Position numbers and translations under genes: made by a program. DNA of 10,723 nt from Flavobacteriales bacterium (GTDB taxonomy: Bacteria; Bacteroidota; Bacteroidia; Flavobacteriales_E; Vicingaceae), in NCBI GenBank assembly GCA_002402165.1, contig NVVI01000001.1, positions 19,916 through 30,638 on the forward strand. Reading direction: 5' to 3'. The notes below the pieces were generated by a model, which was not told the DNA's origin, made no database searches, and saw only the letters and a program-made list of their open reading frames with translations. This document shows positions 4,833-10,723 of this stretch, piece by piece. Numbering within the stretch: the first letter of the stretch is position 1; the number at the start of each line of letters is the position of its first letter.

Positions 4833-7157
4833 ATGGGAGAGAATAAAAAAATACAAAATTTTGCCAATTGGGTAGTAAAGCGAAGATGGTTCGTACTACT
4901 TGGTGCAATAATTTTAGTAATGTCTGCTGGTAGTGGCGGTCGGTTTTTAACATTTAATAACGATTACCACATCTTTTTTGACGAAGACAATCCTCAAGTT
5001 ATTGCTTTTGACGAACTACAAGACAAATACACAAAAGATGATAACGCATTTATTGTTGTGGTTCCAAAAAGTGGCAATGTATTTACAAAAGAAACATTGG
5101 CTGCTGTAGAAGAATTAGAGCAAATGGCGTGGCAAGTTCCTTATTCCACCAGAGTAGATGCTTTATCGAATTACCAACACACAAGGTCGGTTGGTGATGA
5201 TATGTATGTAGAAAACCTGGCAAGTGATATTGAAAATAAATCTGATTCTGCACTTCAATACATCAAAACAATTGCATTAAGAGAACCTGCCTTAAAAAAC
5301 AGGATAGTTAATGAAGAAGGAACTGTAACCGCTATTAATGTTACAGTTAACCTTCCTATGGATAGTATGAATGCCCCTATGGAGGTTATGGCTTATGTTC
5401 GAACCTTGGTAGATGATTGGAATGAAAAGTACCCAGAATTTGATACTTACATATCCGGTATTGTGATGATGAATGGTTCTTTTGCAGAACTCTCTATGGG
5501 AGATATGATGACATTAGTTCCTCTAATGTTTCTTGTTATACTATTGGTGGTCTTCCTTACGACAAGAAGCATAAGTAGCATGTTTACTTCTTTATTTGTC
5601 CTATTCTTTTCTATAATGACAGCAATGGGATTAGCAGGCTGGATGGGAGTTGAATTAACTGGCCCTTCTTCATCTGCTCCAACAATGATAATGACTTTAG
5701 CAATTGCAGATAGTATTCATTTACTGGTTACCATGCTGCAATTAATGCGAAAAGGTATGCCAAAAAGAGAAGCTATCGTAGAAAGTGTTAGGATTAATTT
5801 TATGCCAGTATTCATTACGAGTATTACCACAATAATTGGCTTCCTTACTTTAAATTTTGCAGAAGGAGCTCCTTTCCATGATTTAGGAAACATTACTGCA
5901 ATGGGTGTGGCAGCTGCATTCTTTCTTTCTATAGTATTATTACCAGCATTAGTTGCTATTCTTCCTTTTAAAGTTAAAATAAAGGAAGAAAAAGAAGGAA
6001 AAACACCTCTTTTAGATAAACTAGCAAATTTTGTTATTAGTAAGTATAAACCAATATTAGTGGTTTCAGTAATTGCTGTTTTAGGAATAAGCTATTTATC
6101 ACTTAAAAATGAGTTAAATAATAAATTTGTAGAGTTCTTTGATGAAAGTGTTCCTTTTAGATCAGATACTGATTTTATCAGCGACAATTTAACAGGCATC
6201 TACAACCTAGAGTATTCATTAGGCTCAGGAGAGGCTGATGGAATAAGCAATCCTTCTTACCTCAATAAATTAGATGAATTTGAGCAATGGTTTAAAGCAC
6301 AGCCAGAAGTAGTTCATGTAAATTCTTTTTCTGAAGTTATGAGAAGGGTTAATGCCTCTATGCATGGTGATGATGTTAAGTATTACAAGGTTCCTGAAAA
6401 TAAACAACAGGCAGCTCAGTTTTTATTATTGTATGAAATGTCATTGCCGTATGGATTGGATTTAAACAATCAAATAAATGTTGATAAATCAGAAACTCGA
6501 TTTACTGTTACACTTAAAAATATTTCTAGTAATGAAATGATAGCACTAACAGCTAAAGCTGAACAATGGTTAAGAGATAATGCTCCTGAGACAATGTTTA
6601 GTCATGGAATTAGTACTGCTTTAATGTTTTCTCATATTACAAAAACTAATATGGACAGTATGTTGCAAGGTGGGTTAGGAGCATTAATATTAATCTCTCT
6701 AATTTTAATTTTTGCTCTAAGAAGTTTTAAATATGGCATGATTAGTTTAATTCCAAATATAACTCCTATAGCTGTAGCATTTGGGATTTGGTTTATGATA
6801 GTCGGAGAAATAAATATGGCTGTAACAGTAGTTTTAGGTATGACATTGGGAATAGTAGTCGATGATACCATTCACTTATTATCCAAATACATCCGTGCAA
6901 GGAGAGAATTGAATAAATCTCCAGAAGATGCTATTAGATATGCCTTTCAAACCGTTGGCAGAGCAATAATTGTTACAACAATAGTTTTAACTGCTGGTTT
7001 TTCTGTACTAATGCAATCTAATTTTGGCTTTAATTCTGATATGGGGAAATTAACTGCAATTACCATAGTTGTTGCTCTTATTTTAGATTTGCTGCTGTTA
7101 CCAGCATTGTTACTCACAATAGATAAAGTAAGAACAAAAATTAAAAACAATTTATAA
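4833..7157 (+). CDS. RND superfamily transporter, MmpL/HAE3 type
   Basis: A 774-residue inner-membrane permease made of two repeated halves. Helix 1 is at about residues 17-37, with a periplasmic domain to about 222, then a helix bundle at about 226-378. The second half repeats this, with a helix at 406-424, a periplasmic domain to about 608, and a bundle at about 612-766. The length fits the MmpL/HAE3 branch, shorter than the roughly 1,000 residues of AcrB-type pumps. Matching acidic motifs in helix 4 of each half, LAIADSIHLL (289-298, D293) and GIVVDDTIHLL (673-683, D677/D678), are the expected proton-relay positions. No periplasmic adaptor (HlyD/AcrA type) gene is nearby; instead a LolA-like protein and an outer-membrane protein follow. 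HAE3-type members often handle lipids or other hydrophobic molecules, so a lipid-like substrate is plausible. The gaps to marR and to the next gene are both 27 bp, suggesting one operon. Confidence 0.9.
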   Translation: MGENKKIQNFANWVVKRRWFVLLGAIILVMSAGSGGRFLTFNNDYHIFFDEDNPQVIAFDELQDKYTKDDNAFIVVVPKSGNVFTKETLAAVEELEQMAWQVPYSTRVDALSNYQHTRSVGDDMYVENLASDIENKSDSALQYIKTIALREPALKNRIVNEEGTVTAINVTVNLPMDSMNAPMEVMAYVRTLVDDWNEKYPEFDTYISGIVMMNGSFAELSMGDMMTLVPLMFLVILLVVFLTTRSISSMFTSLFVLFFSIMTAMGLAGWMGVELTGPSSSAPTMIMTLAIADSIHLLVTMLQLMRKGMPKREAIVESVRINFMPVFITSITTIIGFLTLNFAEGAPFHDLGNITAMGVAAAFFLSIVLLPALVAILPFKVKIKEEKEGKTPLLDKLANFVISKYKPILVVSVIAVLGISYLSLKNELNNKFVEFFDESVPFRSDTDFISDNLTGIYNLEYSLGSGEADGISNPSYLNKLDEFEQWFKAQPEVVHVNSFSEVMRRVNASMHGDDVKYYKVPENKQQAAQFLLLYEMSLPYGLDLNNQINVDKSETRFTVTLKNISSNEMIALTAKAEQWLRDNAPETMFSHGISTALMFSHITKTNMDSMLQGGLGALILISLILIFALRSFKYGMISLIPNITPIAVAFGIWFMIVGEINMAVTVVLGMTLGIVVDDTIHLLSKYIRARRELNKSPEDAIRYAFQTVGRAIIVTTIVLTAGFSVLMQSNFGFNSDMGKLTAITIVVALILDLLLLPALLLTIDKVRTKIKNNL

Positions 7158-7184
7158 TTTACATAAAACGCAAAACATTTTAGT

Positions 7185-7973
7185 ATGAAATCAATTATAA
7201 CAGTAATAATAGCAGCTACATTAGTAGTTTTCACACCTACTAAAGCTCAAACACCTGAAGAAAAGGGATTAAATATTTCTAAAAAAGCAGAATTGGCTGA
7301 TAATGGTTGGGGGAATTACTCAAGCACTTCAGTGATGACCTTAAAAAATAGAAATGGACAAACAACCACTCGTAAAACTCATGGCTACTTTATGGAAGTT
7401 GAGGGAGATGGCGATAAGTCTTTAACCATATTTGATACCCCAAAAGATGTAAAAGGAACTGCTAGTATGACATTTACTCATAAAGTGGGAGACGATGACC
7501 AGTGGTTATACCTACCCTCCATAAAAAGAGTAAAAAGAATTTCATCAAGTAATAAATCTGGTCCTTTTATGGGAAGTGAATTTGCGTTTGAAGATCTTTC
7601 TTCTCAAGAAGTAGAAAAATACAAGCATAAATACATTGGACTAGTTAAATTGAATGGAGTTGTTTGTTATAAATTAGAAAGATATCCTATTGCAAAAACT
7701 TCAGGTTATAAAAAAGTTATCGCTTATTTAAATAAAGAAAACTACCGTCCTGAAAAAGTTATTTTTTATGATAGAAAAGATTCGAAATTAAAAACTCTTA
7801 CTTATTCAAGCTATAAAAAATACGCTGGAAAATATTGGAGAGCAAACCAAATGAAAATGGTTAATCATCAAAATGGAAAAGAAACGTTGTTAAATTTTTC
7901 TAACATGAAGTTTAATGATGAAACAATAACAGAAGAAACTTATACTCAAAACAGCTTAAAAAGAGCTAAATAG
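7185..7973 (+). CDS. LolA-like periplasmic protein ('outer membrane lipoprotein-sorting protein' family)
   Basis: A 262-residue protein with a signal peptide (MKSIITVIIAATLVVFTPTK, cleavage about A21/Q22). It has no lipobox cysteine, so the mature protein should be soluble in the periplasm. The family hallmark runs from about residue 103 to 138, DDDQWLYLPSIKRVKR followed by GPFMGSEFAFEDL. This resembles the LolA-like/DUF1329-like group, half-open beta-barrels with a hydrophobic cavity. Despite the family name, true LolA partners (LolCDE) are absent. Members next to MmpL/HAE3 pumps are thought to receive a hydrophobic cargo, which fits its place between an RND gene and an outer-membrane gene. 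The start ATG is 27 bp after the RND stop, and the following gene begins 10 bp after its own stop. The family call is firm; the carrier role is inferred. Confidence 0.85.
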   Translation: MKSIITVIIAATLVVFTPTKAQTPEEKGLNISKKAELADNGWGNYSSTSVMTLKNRNGQTTTRKTHGYFMEVEGDGDKSLTIFDTPKDVKGTASMTFTHKVGDDDQWLYLPSIKRVKRISSSNKSGPFMGSEFAFEDLSSQEVEKYKHKYIGLVKLNGVVCYKLERYPIAKTSGYKKVIAYLNKENYRPEKVIFYDRKDSKLKTLTYSSYKKYAGKYWRANQMKMVNHQNGKETLLNFSNMKFNDETITEETYTQNSLKRAK

Positions 7974-7983
7974 TTAATCAAAA

Positions 7984-9270
7984 ATGTTTTTTAATAAGTT
8001 AGGTTTGGTTGCAATATTACTGCTCGCTATGAGCAGTAATATTTTTGCTCAAGATACTGATGAAGAAATAATAATAGAAGAGGACTTAATTGAAGAAGAA
8101 ATTCTAGAAGAGAATGAACCTACCCCTGTAGAAGAGGTAAGTGCTTCAAAAAAAATTACTACCGAAATAAGCGGAAATATAAGAGGAGATTATCGTTTCT
8201 ATCCTGATGATGCTCTTTACCCGAATCAAGAACAAGAATATTTTTCAGCCATTTTTAATCCTGAATTTTATATATCGTGGGATAAAGGAAATCAGCTAAT
8301 CCAATTTAAAGGGTTTGCAAGATTAAATCAGTACGATAATAAACAATCACATTGGGACATAAGAGAGCTTTATTACCAAAAAGTATTTAAAAAATGGGAG
8401 TTTAGCTTAGGTGCAAAACAACTTTATTGGGGGTTTACAGAGTCTAATCATCTGGCAAACATTATCAATCAAGATGATGTATTAGAAGGAAGTGACATCA
8501 AAAATAAGTTAGGTCAACCCATGGCTCACCTTTCATTTTCTCCAAAATGGGGGATAATTGACCTTATGGTAATGCCTTATTTTAGAACCTTACAATTTCC
8601 TGGAATAAGAGGAAGAGGAAGACCCCCTTTTATCCTAGACAACAATAATACTGTATACGAAAGTGAGATGGAAGAGTACAACCCCGACTTAGCAATTAGA
8701 TGGTCTCATAGCATAAAATCAGTTGATTTAGGTATATCTCACTTCTATGGAACAAGCAGACTGCCATTTATTGCTCCAATTGATAGTACAAATTTTAGTT
8801 TGGTATATGAGCTAATTAATCAAACAGGATTAGAACTTCAAGCTACTACTGGCTCAATGTTATGGAAATTAGAAGCTATTTACCGGATTAGCGAAAGAAA
8901 AACCATTAAAGCTACCACAATTGGAGGAGAATATACTTTTAGCAATGTTTTTAAATCTGATATTGGAATTTTAGTAGAATATACATATGATGATAGAGGA
9001 AATGAATCTATTAATGGGTTGGATGATGATTTCTTTTTTGGATTAAGACTTGCTTTAAACGACAAACAAAGCACTGCTTTTTTAGGTGGATTTAACCTAG
9101 ATCGTAAAAAAGGCACATTAACTTATTTTGCTGAAGCAAACAGAAGACTTGGAGATTCTTGGAAAATAAGTGTTAAAACTTTAGGGTTTGAAAATATTGA
9201 TAATACTGATTTTATATACTTGCTCAGAAATGATGGTTTTATTGAAGTCTCTCTTGCTAAGTATTTTTAA
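7984..9270 (+). CDS. Outer-membrane beta-barrel protein linked to the RND/LolA-like genes
   Basis: A 428-residue protein with a signal peptide ending near NIFAQ (residues 19-23). A strongly acidic stretch follows (about 24-51, 15 of 28 residues Asp or Glu), then roughly 370 residues of alternating aromatic/polar strands ending in LAKYF. The terminal Phe and the strand pattern support an outer-membrane barrel. The motif KQLYWGFTESNHLANIINQDDV (starting at residue 145) recalls the WGES...NP-D signature of DUF1302-type barrels, which in Gram-negative bacteria sit beside DUF1329 (LolA-like) and MmpL-type genes; I offer this as an analogy, not an assignment. The 10-bp gap from the LolA-like gene makes co-translation likely. 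It would be the outer-membrane end of a three-part envelope pathway. The acidic N-terminus would lie in the periplasm, where it could dock the carrier, though this is speculative. Confidence 0.8.
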   Translation: MFFNKLGLVAILLLAMSSNIFAQDTDEEIIIEEDLIEEEILEENEPTPVEEVSASKKITTEISGNIRGDYRFYPDDALYPNQEQEYFSAIFNPEFYISWDKGNQLIQFKGFARLNQYDNKQSHWDIRELYYQKVFKKWEFSLGAKQLYWGFTESNHLANIINQDDVLEGSDIKNKLGQPMAHLSFSPKWGIIDLMVMPYFRTLQFPGIRGRGRPPFILDNNNTVYESEMEEYNPDLAIRWSHSIKSVDLGISHFYGTSRLPFIAPIDSTNFSLVYELINQTGLELQATTGSMLWKLEAIYRISERKTIKATTIGGEYTFSNVFKSDIGILVEYTYDDRGNESINGLDDDFFFGLRLALNDKQSTAFLGGFNLDRKKGTLTYFAEANRRLGDSWKISVKTLGFENIDNTDFIYLLRNDGFIEVSLAKYF

Positions 9271-9305
9271 AGAATCCCCTATTAACTTCTAGTTGTTAAT
9301 TCTTT
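9269..9305 (+). terminator. Possible terminator hairpin after the RND operon
   Basis: ATTAAC (9281-9286) pairs with GTTAAT (9295-9300) around an 8-base loop. Outer arms AAAGA (9269-9273) and TCTTT (9301-9305) extend it after a left-side bulge. It is AT-rich with only a short T-run, so termination strength is uncertain, but it sits right at the end of the last operon gene. Confidence 0.4.
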
Positions 9306-9377
9306 ATCCATAGCCTGAGCCTATAATTTCCTAATACAAATTACTTTTATGGCGGTATAAAAAGAATTGATTATTTA

Positions 9378-10723
9378 ATGACCAAAAAAATTCTTTTAGG
9401 ATTATTTATTTTATTGATGGGGGCAGTAAGCATCATTGCTTACAACTTTTATAAAAATATAAAACAACCTGTTAATAAAACTGCTTTTGAGGCTATTCCT
9501 CAAAATGCTGCATTAATTATTAAAGAAAATAATTTTAATGCACTTTACACAAAATTAGCAACCACAAATATTATTTGGGAAGAACTAATAACCAACACAG
9601 CAATAACTCGAAAAATAAATTCTCAAATTCATTATTTAGACTCCCTACTAAAAGGGCCCTTTAAACCATTATTCATTAATCAAACTATTTTAGGTTCATT
9701 GCATCTTTCTGGAGCAAACGATTACGATTTTATCTTTTATATCCCTCTGAGTAATGAAATAACTGAAGATAAGCTAATTCGAAAAATTAAAAACATTACT
9801 CGAAAAAATCCAATAACGAGAGATTATGATGGAGTTTCCATTCATACATTTCCCACAAACACCCATGATAAAATTTCCATCATCATCTATAAAAACACCT
9901 TAGCATTTAGTTATAGCACTATTTTAATTGAAGATGTTATTCGGCAATTGAATTCCGATAATAGCTTGTTAAATAACCCGAAATTTTCAAAAGTAATTGC
10001 TAATTCTGGTCAATCTGAAGATGGAAACCTCTTTATTAACAACAACTATTTTTCTAAAATTATTAAGCAATATTTAAGCCTTTCGGCTAAAAAAGAATTT
10101 AGAAAATTTGAAAACTACACTGGTTGGACAGAACTTGATATTAGCGTTAAACCAAACTCAGTAACTTTTAACGGATTTAGTTTTTCAGATGATAAAGATA
10201 ATCATTGGCTTTCTCTTTTTAAAGATCAAAAACCACAAGATATTGACATGCTCTCTATTATTCCTTTCAATACTGCATTCATCTACCATTATGGTTTAAG
10301 CGATTCTAAAAACTTTTTTGAAAACAGAAAACTATCTCTTAAAAGCACTAACCAATTTTTTAATTACCAAAAATACTTAGATGAGCAAACCAAAAAATAT
10401 GGCATTGATTTAGAAGAAGAATTTTTAGCCAACATAGGAAACGAAGTGGCTTTTATTGTTACAGAATCATTAACCGATGATTTTTCTGCCAACAAATTTG
10501 TTATTATTCATTCTAATGAAATAGGCAGAACGAAAGAAAATTTATTAAACATTGCTACAAAAGTAAATCAAGAACCCTTTGAAATCACTTTTTTTAATGA
10601 TTACGAAATCAATAAAATTAATTTAAAAAATGTATTTAAAAACCTCCTCGGTAAACCCTTTGTAAATCTCGATAATCATTTTTATACAATTATTGATGAC
10701 TATGTGGTTTTTGGGAATTCAGA
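9378..10723 (+). CDS. DUF3352-like membrane-anchored protein (partial, cut by right edge)
   Basis: From the ATG at 9378, 448 codons are open to the window end without a stop. The product starts MTKKILLGLFILLMGAVSII, one N-terminal membrane helix (about residues 5-22) without a convincing cleavage site, so the rest should be periplasmic and anchored. The body begins with the phrase AFEAIPQNAALIIKENNF, followed by long stretches rich in Phe, Asn, Lys and Ser. This resembles the DUF3352-type proteins common in Bacteroidota, which are typically longer than the part seen here and have no established function. It has no enzyme motif I recognise. The 107-bp gap from the previous gene, with a hairpin in it, suggests a separate transcription unit. 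TACTTTTA (9342-9349) is a near match to a -7 box, but without a -33 partner. Confidence 0.75.
   Translation, partial: MTKKILLGLFILLMGAVSIIAYNFYKNIKQPVNKTAFEAIPQNAALIIKENNFNALYTKLATTNIIWEELITNTAITRKINSQIHYLDSLLKGPFKPLFINQTILGSLHLSGANDYDFIFYIPLSNEITEDKLIRKIKNITRKNPITRDYDGVSIHTFPTNTHDKISIIIYKNTLAFSYSTILIEDVIRQLNSDNSLLNNPKFSKVIANSGQSEDGNLFINNNYFSKIIKQYLSLSAKKEFRKFENYTGWTELDISVKPNSVTFNGFSFSDDKDNHWLSLFKDQKPQDIDMLSIIPFNTAFIYHYGLSDSKNFFENRKLSLKSTNQFFNYQKYLDEQTKKYGIDLEEEFLANIGNEVAFIVTESLTDDFSANKFVIIHSNEIGRTKENLLNIATKVNQEPFEITFFNDYEINKINLKNVFKNLLGKPFVNLDNHFYTIIDDYVVFGNS

Noticed and set aside
6632..7234. Two open frames on the minus strand antisense to the RND gene end
   Set aside because: They overlap each other's mirror region and the well-supported RND and LolA-like genes; hydrophobic codons read in reverse give such frames by chance.
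8880..9116. Open frame on the minus strand antisense to the barrel gene
   Set aside because: It sits entirely inside the barrel gene, has no domain and no promoter.

Overview
The window looks like chromosomal DNA from a member of the Bacteroidota, most likely a Flavobacteriia-type organism. The signs are AT-rich sequence with A/T-ending codons, almost no Shine-Dalgarno sequences, promoter boxes of the TAnnTTTG kind, outer-membrane proteins ending in an aromatic residue, and a xerD gene lying back to back with aroQ. The species cannot be named from the sequence.

Left part (1-2105, minus strand): three genes read leftward. They are xerD (tyrosine recombinase), a small exported beta-barrel-like protein, and the membrane N-terminus of a sensor or cyclase-type protein that runs off the left edge and overlaps its upstream neighbour by one base (TAATG). 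The xerD/aroQ intergenic region (2106-2254) holds a REP-like palindrome and two back-to-back promoter boxes.

Middle (2255-4229, plus strand): aroQ (type II 3-dehydroquinate dehydratase) is followed 2 bp later by a compact 362-bp cassette (2683-3044). The cassette is a single GIY-YIG nuclease gene enclosed by perfect 27-bp inverted repeats. An MFS exporter gene starts 3 bp after it. The same repeat recurs in degenerate, ORF-less form at 2116-2208. A self-contained nuclease plus terminal repeats resembles a minimal mobile element or a REP/RAYT-like partnership built on a different nuclease, and it is the most interesting item here.

Right part (4205-9270, plus strand): a MarR-type repressor gene with an operator-like palindrome inside its promoter leads an apparent operon. 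It is followed by an MmpL/HAE3-type RND permease (inner membrane), a LolA-like periplasmic protein and an outer-membrane beta-barrel protein. Together the three would span the envelope and could move a hydrophobic compound or lipid, with MarR sensing it. The substrate is unknown. Operator-like sequences also occur at the end of the MFS gene and between marR and the RND gene, so the MFS exporter may belong to the same regulon.

Right edge (9378-10723): the N-terminal 448 codons of a membrane-anchored DUF3352-like protein of unknown function, cut by the window end. No rRNA, tRNA, CRISPR array or insertion-sequence transposase was seen.
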